Made by a program: the position numbers and the translations under genes
Assembly (NCBI GenBank): GCA_964570205.1
Contig: CAZMXI010000057.1
Location: 1 to 27,332 of the forward strand
Source: CAZMXI01 sp964570205
GTDB taxonomy: Bacteria; Planctomycetota; Phycisphaerae; Tepidisphaerales; Tepidisphaeraceae
Length of the DNA stretch: 27,332 nt
Reading direction: 5' to 3'
Notes under the pieces: generated by a model
The model's input: the letters and a program-made list of their open reading frames with translations, nothing else
The model's database searches: none
What the model was told of the DNA's origin: nothing
In this document: piece by piece, positions 6,985-14,478 of the stretch
Layout of the letters: each line of letters opens with the position of its first letter
Position numbering within the stretch: position 1 is the stretch's first letter

Positions 6985-8412
6985 TTAAGTCGCGGAGGAC
7001 TCGCCCTCGGCCTGCGGCTCGACCACTGCCTTCTGCTGTTCGGCCGTCGGCTCGACTTCCTCGATCTCGGCTTCTTCCAGCACCTTGTCCAGGGCCTTTT
7101 CCTCGCGAATCGTCACATACAGATTCGTGAGCGTCGCCTGATCACGCTCCAGTTCCTGTCGCAGCTTCTCCGGGCGCCGGCCCTGCTGAAGGGCGATCAT
7201 CGCGATGCGCCCGTTCAACTCGGCCTCGCTGATGTCTACGTCATACTTCTCAGCTACTTTTTGGAGAATGAAGAAGCTCTTAAGCTCGCGGGCGGCTTCC
7301 TCGCCGGCACCGGCGCGAATCTGCTCGATGTTGGCGGCGATCCGTTCCTGCGGCACGCCTCTCATCAGCATATTGACGGCCCGGCGGTTCACCACGCGTT
7401 CGGCCTGCCGATCCGAGAGTTTCGAGGGAATCTGCACGTTGACGCTGCCCATCAGGTGATCGGTGACCTGACGCCGCATGGCCGACTGGATGTCGAAGCG
7501 GATGCGCTCGTCCATCTGTTCCCGCAGGGCGTCGCGAAGCTCCTGCTCGTTGCTGAACCCGAGGCTGTCCAGGAACGCCTGATTCAGTTCCACCGGCTCA
7601 AGCTTCTTGATGTCCTTCACGGTCACTTCGATCTGCACGTCTTTCCCGCGGATGGCCTCCGTGGGATAGGTGTCGGGCACCTTGACCACGATCGTGCGCG
7701 TCTCACCGGCATTGGCCCCGGCGAGTTGCTCGTCGAAATCTCTGATGTCCAGCCCGAGAATGCGCCCCGGCCGAACGGCGATCTGCGTGTCATGCTGATG
7801 GGCAACCTCGCTGCCTTCGAGTTTGACATGCACGTCGGCGGTGATGGTGTCCCTGGCCTGAACGCCGCGACCCTCGACGGGCACGATGGTTCCCTGCTGC
7901 TCGCGCAGGTTCTGCATCGCCTGGCTGATGTGGTCTTCGGTGATGGTGATCCTGGGCTTCCTGACCTTGATGCCCTTCAGCTCGGGCAGTTCGATGTCCG
8001 GCTGGACCTCGATCGAGAAGGAGAAGCTCATCGCCTGATCCTCGTCGAGCGTGATCTGCTCCGGATTCTCGAACTCGGGCTCGCCGATCACCTGAAGCTT
8101 GTTCTGCTCGACCGCTGCCTCATAGCTGTCACTGATGAGGGTGCGGCGAACCTGCTCCTTGACGTCGGTGCTGAATTTCTTCTCGATGAGCTTCTGAGGC
8201 GCGCGGCCTTTGCGGAAGCCGGGAATGGCCGCGCCCTGGCGCAGTTCCTTGTATTGCTCGGCGATCTTGGCGGTGACGGTGTCCTTGGGGACCTCGATGA
8301 ATACCTTCTTCGTCGCCGGACCGGCATCCTCGACGCGGATATTGTACTGCGGCTGCGCTTCCGCGCCGGCGGGCTGGTCCTGGACGGCGGTATCGGGCTG
8401 ATTCTCGGCCAT
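6985..8412 (-). CDS. tig: Trigger factor, ribosome-associated chaperone
   Basis: This 475-residue protein binds the ribosome exit tunnel and shields nascent chains. The N-terminal ribosome-binding domain has the signature GFRKGRAP (65-72). A central FKBP-type domain (about 183-270) and a long helical C-terminal chaperone domain (FLDSLGFSNEQELRDALREQ onward) follow, with a charged Glu-rich tail. The FKBP core looks degenerate: where E. coli has DFTG and PGFEDG, this protein has DVHVKLEG and GLDIRDFDEQL, so isomerase activity may be lost. ATG at 8412 has AGAGGA about 5 nt upstream. The frame extends to 8469, but the extra residues are unlike the family and run across an intergenic hairpin. No clpP/clpX neighbour is present; hisS lies downstream beyond a terminator. 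Confidence 0.93.
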   Translation of the reverse strand: MAENQPDTAVQDQPAGAEAQPQYNIRVEDAGPATKKVFIEVPKDTVTAKIAEQYKELRQGAAIPGFRKGRAPQKLIEKKFSTDVKEQVRRTLISDSYEAAVEQNKLQVIGEPEFENPEQITLDEDQAMSFSFSIEVQPDIELPELKGIKVRKPRITITEDHISQAMQNLREQQGTIVPVEGRGVQARDTITADVHVKLEGSEVAHQHDTQIAVRPGRILGLDIRDFDEQLAGANAGETRTIVVKVPDTYPTEAIRGKDVQIEVTVKDIKKLEPVELNQAFLDSLGFSNEQELRDALREQMDERIRFDIQSAMRRQVTDHLMGSVNVQIPSKLSDRQAERVVNRRAVNMLMRGVPQERIAANIEQIRAGAGEEAARELKSFFILQKVAEKYDVDISEAELNGRIAMIALQQGRRPEKLRQELERDQATLTNLYVTIREEKALDKVLEEAEIEEVEPTAEQQKAVVEPQAEGESSAT

Positions 8413-8441
8413 ACGTTCCTCTGTCCGTATCAAACAAACGC

Positions 8442-8467
8442 GCGATGGGGGCCTATCCCACCATCGC
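8442..8467. other. Strong hairpin at the 5' end of the predicted tig transcript
   Basis: GCGATGG (8442-8448) pairs with CCATCGC (8461-8467), and GGG (8449-8451) pairs with CCC (8457-8459) across one bulged A, closing a CCTAT loop. On the minus strand it is followed by GCGTTTGTTTGAT, moderately U-rich. With the predicted promoter at 8478-8505, the tig mRNA would begin almost at this stem. It could stabilise the 5' end, attenuate transcription, or be a bidirectional structure between the divergent genes. Confidence 0.55.
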
Positions 8468-8477
8468 AAGACCTGTT

Positions 8478-8505
8478 ATCGTAACCGCTTCGCACTTGAT
8501 TGCAA
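8478..8505 (-). promoter_or_regulatory. tig: Putative sigma-70 promoter for tig
   Basis: Read on the minus strand: TTGCAA (8505-8500), a 16-nt spacer, then TACGAT (8483-8478). Each hexamer matches the sigma-70 consensus at four of six positions. Transcription would begin near 8470, giving a leader of about 60 nt that opens with the hairpin at 8442-8467. The same short stretch contains TGTTATCGT on the plus strand, a possible extended -10 for the DUF1844 gene. Confidence 0.35.
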
Positions 8506-8533
8506 AGAGGCAACGAGCTTCAGGAGCCCGAAT

Positions 8534-8968
8534 ATGGCCGAGTTGAACATTGACAGCGACTGGAAAAAGCAGGCCCAGGCCGAAAAGAAGCGGCTTGCGG
8601 AGCAGGAAGCGCAGGCCCGTACGGCGTCCGCGGCCCCCGCGGGGGTCATCGGCCAGGCCGCCACAGCCGCGGCGACTGCCCCGTTGCCGAGCGGTCGCAC
8701 CCAGAGCGCCCCCAAGGCGAATTTTGCCAATCTCGTTCAATCTCTGGTTACCCAGATACTGGTTTATCTGGGCGAGGTGAGCATGCGGGGCGGTCGGCCT
8801 ATGCTTGACCTGGACCTGGCGAAATACAACCTCGACATGCTGGGCGTTCTCGAAGAGAAGACCGTCAACAACCTCGACGCGGACGAAAAACAACTGCTGG
8901 ACACGGTCCTGTACGAAATGCGCATGCGTTTTCTCAGCGTGGCATCCCGACATGCCGAACTGCCGTAA
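8534..8968 (+). CDS. DUF1844 domain-containing protein
   Basis: This 144-residue protein has a charged, Ala-rich N-terminal half (Lys/Glu helix, residues 8-30, then an Ala/Pro linker). Its C-terminal domain carries the DUF1844 pattern: FANLVQSLVTQILVYLGE, then DLDLAKYNLDMLGVLEEKT, then a closing LLDTVLYEMRMRFLSV. The family is widespread but has no established function and no catalytic residues can be proposed. AGGAG lies 7 nt before the ATG. It is divergent from tig. The next gene on its strand is the TPR protein, 210 nt downstream. Confidence 0.85.
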   Translation: MAELNIDSDWKKQAQAEKKRLAEQEAQARTASAAPAGVIGQAATAAATAPLPSGRTQSAPKANFANLVQSLVTQILVYLGEVSMRGGRPMLDLDLAKYNLDMLGVLEEKTVNNLDADEKQLLDTVLYEMRMRFLSVASRHAELP

Positions 8969-9012
8969 CCGGCAGGAATTGCTTATTCCTTGCAGATTGC
9001 CCAACTTCGCGC

Positions 9013-9040
9013 TTGCGTTTATTGGACCATGGGTTAGACT
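9013..9040 (+). promoter_or_regulatory. Possible promoter upstream of the TPR gene
   Basis: TTGCGT (9013-9018), a 16-nt spacer and TAGACT (9035-9040) give a weak sigma-70-like promoter. It would produce a leader of about 130 nt before the ATG at 9179, containing the strong stem-loop at 9058-9099. The hexamer matches are modest. Confidence 0.3.
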
Positions 9041-9057
9041 GACATGTTGATGGGCGG

Positions 9058-9099
9058 CCGCTGCCGCGGTGCCTGCGTAAATCCTATCGCGGCAGGCGG
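9058..9099 (+). other. Stem-loop in the leader of the TPR gene
   Basis: CTGCCGCG (9061-9068) pairs perfectly with CGCGGCAG (9088-9095). The stem extends by CCG (9058-9060) with CGG (9097-9099) across a bulged G, giving 11 bp around a 19-nt loop. It is followed by a direct repeat (GTTTGACGCGGG at 9106-9117 and GTTGAACGCGGG at 9134-9145). It matches no riboswitch class I recognise and lacks a T-tract. Confidence 0.45.
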
Positions 9100-9178
9100 T
9101 TCCCGGTTTGACGCGGGGCAAGGATTGCCTCAAGTTGAACGCGGGCCGGTTTTCTTGATCGGCGCCATTGACGGAGGC

Positions 9179-11545
9179 ATGGAGGCCATCGTGTCCGGGC
9201 GCGCAACATCCCGTCTGGCTCAACTCTGGCAGTTGCCGCTTCTGCTGTTTTCCCTCGGCCTGTTCGGCTATGCCGCCTATCTACTGATCGATCCGCAACC
9301 AGGGCCCAGCATCGCTCAGCAGCTTGACGTGGCCCGCCGGTACGTCAAGCAGGAGCGAGCCGACGCGGCCATTGCTCTTCTGAGCGAGTTGCTGGAGAAC
9401 CCGAAACTTTCGACGCACCAGGCAGGCGCAGCACGTCTGTTGCTAGGCGAGGCGTTGGAACTCGGCCAACGGCATCTGAAGCTCAACATTCCGGAAAACC
9501 ACCGCCGGATTATCCGCCAGACTGAGCTGGGGCTTGCCTCCGGCATCGAGCCCGAGGCCCAGACCCATCGTCGCCTGGCCGAGAGCTATGAGGCGCTTGG
9601 TAGGCCCACGGAGGCGATCTTCCACTATCGAAAGGCGATGATTCTGGATGCCGACCTGGCGCTGAAATGGCACCGTCGGATCATCGAATTGCAGCTATTG
9701 CACGATTTGCACGAGGCGGCTGTTGCGCTGGATGAATACTTGGTGAGTCCGGGCCTGACAGCCAGCGAGCGAGCCTGGGCCATGGGCGAAAAGGCGCACG
9801 TTCTGGTTGACCAGGGCGATTTCGCGAAAGCCCGCCGGATGCTGGCCGATGCCCTTAAACTCAATGCCCGCGAACTCGTTGATCAGGGGCAGTTCAACTA
9901 CTGGATCGGCTATTGCGAATGGAAGCTCGGCAACCTAGACGAGGCCGAGCGTTTCATCCGCGTCGCCCGCGACCTGCTGCGCGTGCAGCATCCGCTGGAT
10001 GCGGACGCCGCCTATGCCCTTGGCCGGATTCGTCAGCAGCAGAAAGACCACCGCGAGGCCAATTCGTTTTTCGCGACGGTGATGACCAGCCATTCGGACT
10101 CGCGCGTCGCCCAACCGGCGCGTCTGGGGCGTGGCGTGTCCCGGATCGGCCTGGGTGAGGAAGAAGCGGGCCTGACGGACCTTCAGGATGTCGTCCGCTA
10201 TATCAAGGATCGCCCGACGGTCGCGCCCGCGCTGCGGGATGAGGCGATTTCGGCGCTGCGGCAGGCATCGCAACTGCTGTCGGAGAATGGGCGTTATGAA
10301 GGCGCCCTGGAAGTGATGGCGCTGGAGCAGGTACTGCTGCCGAAGCCCGCGCCGGAGTTCTTCGCCCGGATTGCCCGGCTGTTTGAGAAGCGGGCGGACC
10401 AGGTGGAGGCGGCGGCCGGAAGCGAGGAATCGGAATATGCCGCTCGCCTTGCCCTGAAGAAGGCCCGCGAACTGCGGGGCAAGGCCGGTGATGCTTTTGT
10501 TGCTCATGCCAAAGCGCTGACGCTCAAGGACGACGCCGGCCACGGACAGTCGCTATGGAAGGCCGTAGAGTTGTACGACGCGGCGGCCGATCTGCCACGC
10601 GTGATTTCGGCAATCGAGATGTTCGCCGCGGAACGGCCCAGCGATCCGCAGACCCCCGAGGCGCTGCTTCGGTTGGGGCATGCCTATCACGCGGCGGGCC
10701 TGCTGGACAAGGCCATCGCTTCTTACAAACATTGCCAGTTCCGGTATCCGAAGAGCCTGGCGGCCTCGAAGGCCGGCGTTCCTCTGGCGCGGGCGTATGT
10801 GGCCAAGGGGCCCGACACCTATCGCCGCGCTGAGGAAGTTCTCAGGGCCGTCATCGATGACAACCCGCAGATCACGCCGGAAGCGCAGGAATTCGCCGAG
10901 GCGCTGATTGAGCTGGCCCAGCTCTATCACCGGACCGGCCGGTATGAGCCGGCCATCGCCAAGCTGGAGGAGGCGACCCGGCGGTATCCGGACGATGAGC
11001 GCATGGGCCAGTTGCTGTTCATCATGGCCGACGGCTATCGCAAGAGCGCAACCATCCTGGAGGACCGGATTCGCACCGCCCAGGCTGCCGGCCCGGCCAC
11101 CCAGCCGGCGGTGGATGTCGCCGAGGCGGCCAAGGCCCGCAATGACCGCCTCGCCCGGGCTCGCGACCTGTACTTCAAGGTCATCGAGTACTACCGCACC
11201 GGCGGGGCGACGAAGGACGTCGATCGGATGTATCTTAAGCTGGCCCACTTCTATCGGGCCGACTGCGTCTATGGGCTCGGGCAGTATGCCGAGGCCATCC
11301 GTCTCTATGATGACGCGGCGTTTCGTTATCAGGATGATCCATCGGCCCTGGCGGCGTATGTGCAGATCGTAAACGCCAATGTGGCTCTCGGCCGCGACCA
11401 GGAGGCCAAGGCCGCCAATGAACGGGCCAAATGGATGTTGCGGCGGATGCCGCGGGAGATGTTTGAATCGAGTGGTTTCGCCCTATCGAAGCAGCAGTGG
11501 GAGCAGTGGCTGCAATGGTCGGGCGAATCGGGCATGTGGAAGTAG
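9179..11545 (+). CDS. Membrane-anchored tetratricopeptide-repeat protein
   Basis: This protein is about 788 residues long. A single hydrophobic segment (about residues 18-37, QLPLLLFSLGLFGYAAYLLI) is followed by many helical TPR units, so most of it probably lies in the periplasm. Clear units include AESYEALGRPTEAIFHYRKA, RLGHAYHAAGLLDKAIASYK, LAQLYHRTGRYEPAIAKLEE and CVYGLGQYAEAIRLYDDA. A PATQPA linker, which I associate with Phycisphaerae, interrupts the late repeats. The frame is open to 9044, but the upstream part lies in the structured leader. ATG at 9179 is used; GTG at 9191, with GGAGG 5 nt upstream, is a good alternative. No enzymatic domain is seen. It precedes the flagellar cluster by 39 nt, across a large palindrome, so a flagellar role is possible but unproven. 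Confidence 0.82.
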   Translation: MEAIVSGRATSRLAQLWQLPLLLFSLGLFGYAAYLLIDPQPGPSIAQQLDVARRYVKQERADAAIALLSELLENPKLSTHQAGAARLLLGEALELGQRHLKLNIPENHRRIIRQTELGLASGIEPEAQTHRRLAESYEALGRPTEAIFHYRKAMILDADLALKWHRRIIELQLLHDLHEAAVALDEYLVSPGLTASERAWAMGEKAHVLVDQGDFAKARRMLADALKLNARELVDQGQFNYWIGYCEWKLGNLDEAERFIRVARDLLRVQHPLDADAAYALGRIRQQQKDHREANSFFATVMTSHSDSRVAQPARLGRGVSRIGLGEEEAGLTDLQDVVRYIKDRPTVAPALRDEAISALRQASQLLSENGRYEGALEVMALEQVLLPKPAPEFFARIARLFEKRADQVEAAAGSEESEYAARLALKKARELRGKAGDAFVAHAKALTLKDDAGHGQSLWKAVELYDAAADLPRVISAIEMFAAERPSDPQTPEALLRLGHAYHAAGLLDKAIASYKHCQFRYPKSLAASKAGVPLARAYVAKGPDTYRRAEEVLRAVIDDNPQITPEAQEFAEALIELAQLYHRTGRYEPAIAKLEEATRRYPDDERMGQLLFIMADGYRKSATILEDRIRTAQAAGPATQPAVDVAEAAKARNDRLARARDLYFKVIEYYRTGGATKDVDRMYLKLAHFYRADCVYGLGQYAEAIRLYDDAAFRYQDDPSALAAYVQIVNANVALGRDQEAKAANERAKWMLRRMPREMFESSGFALSKQQWEQWLQWSGESGMWK

Positions 11546-11552
11546 CACGGGT

Positions 11553-11570
11553 GCCGGCCGCGCGGCCGGC
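11553..11570. other. Perfect 18-nt palindrome between TPR and FlgN-like genes
   Basis: GCCGGCCGCGCGGCCGGC is fully self-complementary. As RNA it can form a 7-bp GC-only stem with a GCGC tetraloop. It begins 8 nt after the TPR gene stop and ends 14 nt before the next ATG. It may reduce read-through or protect mRNA ends, but no T-run follows, so it is not a standard terminator. Confidence 0.6.
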
Positions 11571-11584
11571 TGAATGGGACACGC

Positions 11585-12028
11585 ATGGAAGCCGATCCGG
11601 TCATCTCGGCGCTTCAGGCGCAAGTGGATTGTTATCGCCGGCTGGCGAAGCTGGCCGAGGTCCAGCATGAGCACGTGCAGCAAGGCCGAACGGAGGAACT
11701 GCTGCAACTGCTGGCGATGCGCCAGGAGGCGCTCGACCGCATTGTGCTGCTGGAGAAAGAGGTGGCGCCGGCCAAGAAGCGATGGAGCGAGTACTTCGCC
11801 CCGCTCGGCGCCACCCATCGCGCCAGCGCCGACGCGATGCTGGCCGAGGTGAGGCTGCTGCTGGAGCAGATTACGACCGCCGACCGGAACGATGCCCTGG
11901 TGCTGCAGCAGCGCAAGCTCAGCCTGGGCAAGCAGATCAATCAGGCTTCGTCGGCCCGGCAGGTCAATCGGAATTATGCCGCGGCGGCTTATGGCCGACC
12001 GCGGTCGAGCATGGATGTGCAAAGTTGA
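11585..12028 (+). CDS. FlgN-like flagellar export chaperone (probable)
   Basis: This 147-residue protein is almost all helix. The first half, ALQAQVDCYRRLAKLAEVQ then EELLQLLAMRQEALDRIVLLE, has the length, heptads and order of FlgN/FliT-type chaperones, which hold hook-filament junction proteins FlgK and FlgL before export. The end (VNRNYAAAAYGR) resembles the conserved tail of the FlgN family. Assignment rests on this pattern and on its place at the head of a flagellar cluster; sequence identity in this family is always low. There is only a weak Shine-Dalgarno (GGGAC). The client genes flgK and flgL are not in the window. Confidence 0.65.
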   Translation: MEADPVISALQAQVDCYRRLAKLAEVQHEHVQQGRTEELLQLLAMRQEALDRIVLLEKEVAPAKKRWSEYFAPLGATHRASADAMLAEVRLLLEQITTADRNDALVLQQRKLSLGKQINQASSARQVNRNYAAAAYGRPRSSMDVQS

Positions 12029-12065
12029 CCGGCCACCGGCCGGAGCAGAACCTTGGCGGCAAGGC

Positions 12066-12908
12066 ATGGAGGCCACAACCGAGACAACTTCGACGGACGC
12101 GTCCCGGCGCATCGAGGAACTGGGGCGGATCATTCTCGCCTACAGCGAGATCACCGAGAGGCTTCAGCAGTCGCATGAGCGTCTGGAGCAGACGGTGCTG
12201 TCCCTGCGGAACGAGCTGAGCGAAAAGAACCGCCAGCTCGAGCGCCGCAACCGTCTGGCCGCCCTGGGCGAAATGGCCGCGGGCATGGCGCACGAAATCC
12301 GCAATCCGCTGGGCGGCATTCAGCTCTATGCGTCGCTGCTGGGCAAGGACGTTGTGGATCGACCGGCGGCCCTGGACCTGGTGCGCAAGATCAGCGGTGG
12401 TGTACGGCGGCTGGAGGCGCTGGTGAGCCAGGTGCTCCAGTTCACCCGCGAGATGCGGGCGACGATCGTCGATGCCGACCTGGCCGATGTGGTCGAAGAG
12501 GCGGTCAACCTTGCCGGCGAAGCGATTGCCGCCAAACGACTCGAATGCCAGGTTAGCGGTCCCCGGCCGATGCCCGTTCGAATCGATCCGCTGCTCATGG
12601 GCCAGGCGGTGCTCAACCTCGTGCTCAATGCGGCCGAGGCGATGTGCGAGGGCGGTTTGCTGGCCGTGCGGTTCGGCCCGCCCTGGGAAGGCTCCGAAGC
12701 GAGACAGCTCGTGATCGCGGTTGAGGACACCGGTCCGGGCATACCCGTTCACGTGCTCGATCGGATTTTCAACCCGTTCTTCACGACTCGGGATGACGGG
12801 ACCGGGCTCGGGCTGGCCATCGTGCATCGAATCGTTGAATCGCACGACGGCGCGATCAGCGCGACCAACCGCGACGGCGGCGGCGCGAAGTTTGAAATAA
12901 GGATATGA
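12066..12908 (+). CDS. Soluble histidine kinase, flagellar two-component sensor (NtrB/FlgS-like)
   Basis: This 280-residue kinase has a short N-terminal coiled coil (about 14-60). A HisKA domain follows with phospho-acceptor His76 in MAHEIRNPLGG, then an HATPase_c domain with N-box NLVLNAAEA (Asn188), G1 DTGPG (221-225), FNPFFTTR and G2 GTGLGL (245-250). There is no transmembrane segment and no PAS, GAF or other sensor domain, so input must come through protein contacts in the cytoplasm. The frame is open upstream to 11892, but that overlaps the FlgN-like gene; ATG at 12066 is chosen. The response regulator starts 44 nt downstream. In epsilon-proteobacteria the comparable soluble kinase FlgS monitors assembly of the export apparatus; a similar role here is an inference from context. 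Confidence 0.88.
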   Translation: MEATTETTSTDASRRIEELGRIILAYSEITERLQQSHERLEQTVLSLRNELSEKNRQLERRNRLAALGEMAAGMAHEIRNPLGGIQLYASLLGKDVVDRPAALDLVRKISGGVRRLEALVSQVLQFTREMRATIVDADLADVVEEAVNLAGEAIAAKRLECQVSGPRPMPVRIDPLLMGQAVLNLVLNAAEAMCEGGLLAVRFGPPWEGSEARQLVIAVEDTGPGIPVHVLDRIFNPFFTTRDDGTGLGLAIVHRIVESHDGAISATNRDGGGAKFEIRI

Positions 12909-12952
12909 GCAGGGTGCGCTTCGACACACGCGCAGGCCTCTGGAGATGAAAC

Positions 12953-14326
12953 ATGGCGCGGATTCTTATCGTGGATGACCAGGAAATGATGCGGGACTCG
13001 CTGGCGGCGACACTGGCCAGGGAAGGCCACGAAATCGTGGCGGCCAACGACGGCCCGATCGCCGTGACGCGCCTGAGCGCATCCCGTTTCGACCTGATGA
13101 TCACAGACCTGAAGATGCCCAAGATGACCGGCATCGAACTGCTCCAGGAAGCCCGCCGGCTTCGGCCGGACATGCCCGTCGTCCTCATGACCGCCTTCGC
13201 CACCGTCAATACGGCGGTCGAGGCCATGAAGCTCGGCGCGTACGACTACATTCAGAAACCCTTTGACGGCGAGGAGATCAAGCTGCTTGTGGAGCGTACG
13301 CTGGAGCACAGCCGCCTCAAGCTGGAGAATCAAGCCCTTCGCAGCATGGCCGACGCCCTCGCACCCCGGCCGCTCGTGGGCGGCAGCCAGGCGATGGCCG
13401 ACATCCGCCAGCGGATGGAACTCGTCGCCAAGAGCAGCGCCACCGTGCTGATCACCGGCGAAAGCGGCACCGGCAAGGAGGTCGTCGCCCGCGCGATCCA
13501 TGCGGCCTCCGACCGGCACGAGCGTCCCATGCTCGCCGTCAACTGCGCCGCCCTTTCCGAAAACCTGCTGGAATCCGAGCTGTTCGGGCATGAGAAGGGC
13601 GCGTTCACAGGCGCTGACCGCATGCGCCGGGGCCGCTTCGAACTGGCTGACGGCGGAACGCTGCTGCTGGATGAAATCAGCGAGATCGCGGCGGGCCTGC
13701 AGGCCAAGCTCCTGCGCGTGCTCCAGGAAAGCCAGTTTGAGCGAGTTGGGAGCAGCCTCACGCAGCAGGTCGATGTCCGCGTGATCGCCACGACCAACCG
13801 CGATCTGGAGCAGTTTGTCGCCGACGGCAAGTTCCGCCAGGACCTGTTCTATCGCCTGAACGTGGTGCCCATAGAGCTGCCGCCGCTGCGCGACCGCCGC
13901 GACGACATCCCCGAGCTCTGCCGGCATTTCCTTCACCAGATTGCCAAGCGCGACCGGTCCGTCTTCCGGCACATCGAGACCGACGCCGTCCGCCTGATGC
14001 AGCATTATGACTGGCCTGGGAACGTCCGCGAGCTACAGAACATCATCGAGCGAGCATGCGTGCTCGAACGGGAGCCAGGCGTGATCCGCGCCGCCACCAT
14101 CGAGCCCTGGCTGCGCCGACCCAACGGCGTCGCGGTCGCGGCCGCCAGCGATCTGGCCGGCCAGCCGCTGGCGACCATTGAGAAGCAGGTCATCCTCAGC
14201 ACGCTCGAGAAGTTCAAGGGCCATCGCGTCAAGACGGCTACCGCTTTGGGCATCGGCGTCAGGACTCTGGGCATGAAGCTCAAGAAATGGAAAGACGACG
14301 GAGAACTGGTCGAAGCCGGCGCATAA
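12953..14326 (+). CDS. Sigma-54-dependent response regulator (NtrC family, flagellar)
   Basis: This 457-residue regulator has three complete domains. The receiver has acidic pocket DD (8-9), phospho-acceptor Asp52, Thr80 and Lys102. The AAA+ domain has Walker A GESGTGKE (169-176), the sigma-54 contact loop GAFTGA (216-221) and Walker B GGTLLLDE (234-241). The C-terminal Fis-type helix-turn-helix contains HRVKTATALGIGVRTLGMKLKKW. It should be phosphorylated by the kinase encoded just upstream and then activate sigma-54 RNA polymerase. Its position directly before flgB and its architecture match FleR, FlrC and FlgR, which turn on middle flagellar genes. I found no strong sigma-54 promoter inside the window, so its targets may be hook and rod genes elsewhere. 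Confidence 0.93.
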   Translation: MARILIVDDQEMMRDSLAATLAREGHEIVAANDGPIAVTRLSASRFDLMITDLKMPKMTGIELLQEARRLRPDMPVVLMTAFATVNTAVEAMKLGAYDYIQKPFDGEEIKLLVERTLEHSRLKLENQALRSMADALAPRPLVGGSQAMADIRQRMELVAKSSATVLITGESGTGKEVVARAIHAASDRHERPMLAVNCAALSENLLESELFGHEKGAFTGADRMRRGRFELADGGTLLLDEISEIAAGLQAKLLRVLQESQFERVGSSLTQQVDVRVIATTNRDLEQFVADGKFRQDLFYRLNVVPIELPPLRDRRDDIPELCRHFLHQIAKRDRSVFRHIETDAVRLMQHYDWPGNVRELQNIIERACVLEREPGVIRAATIEPWLRRPNGVAVAAASDLAGQPLATIEKQVILSTLEKFKGHRVKTATALGIGVRTLGMKLKKWKDDGELVEAGA

Positions 14327-14336
14327 ATTGCGCGAT

Positions 14337-14375
14337 GCCGCGACTCCTGCGCGGCGAGACAGCGAGCGTCGCGGC
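14337..14375. other. Inverted repeats in the gap before flgB
   Basis: GCCGCGAC (14337-14344) and GTCGCGGC (14368-14375) form a perfect 8-bp stem with a 23-nt loop, 10 nt after the response-regulator stop. A second inverted repeat, ATCGGC/GCCGAT, lies at 14388-14406. The 152-nt gap (14327-14478) is the largest inside the flagellar cluster and could hold a terminator and a promoter. No T-tract and no consensus sigma-54 or sigma-28 site was found. Confidence 0.35.
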
Positions 14376-14478
14376 GTCAGGAACGGAATCGGCGTGGAAT
14401 GCCGATGAAATGAGTGGAATATCGGACTTGCCCTGGCCACCGCCGCGGCACAGGGTTTGATTCGCAGCGAGGTTGGCG

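Noticed and set aside
9041..9178. Cyclic-di-GMP riboswitch in the TPR leader
   Set aside because: The leader has a strong stem but lacks the conserved GEMM core sequences and tetraloop receptor pattern.
14415..14437. Sigma-54 promoter candidates before flgB (TGGAATATCGGACTTGC; CGGACTTGCCCTGGC)
   Set aside because: In the first, the GG-GC distance is 2 nt too long. In the second, spacing fits but only the invariant bases and little else match. Neither is strong enough to annotate.
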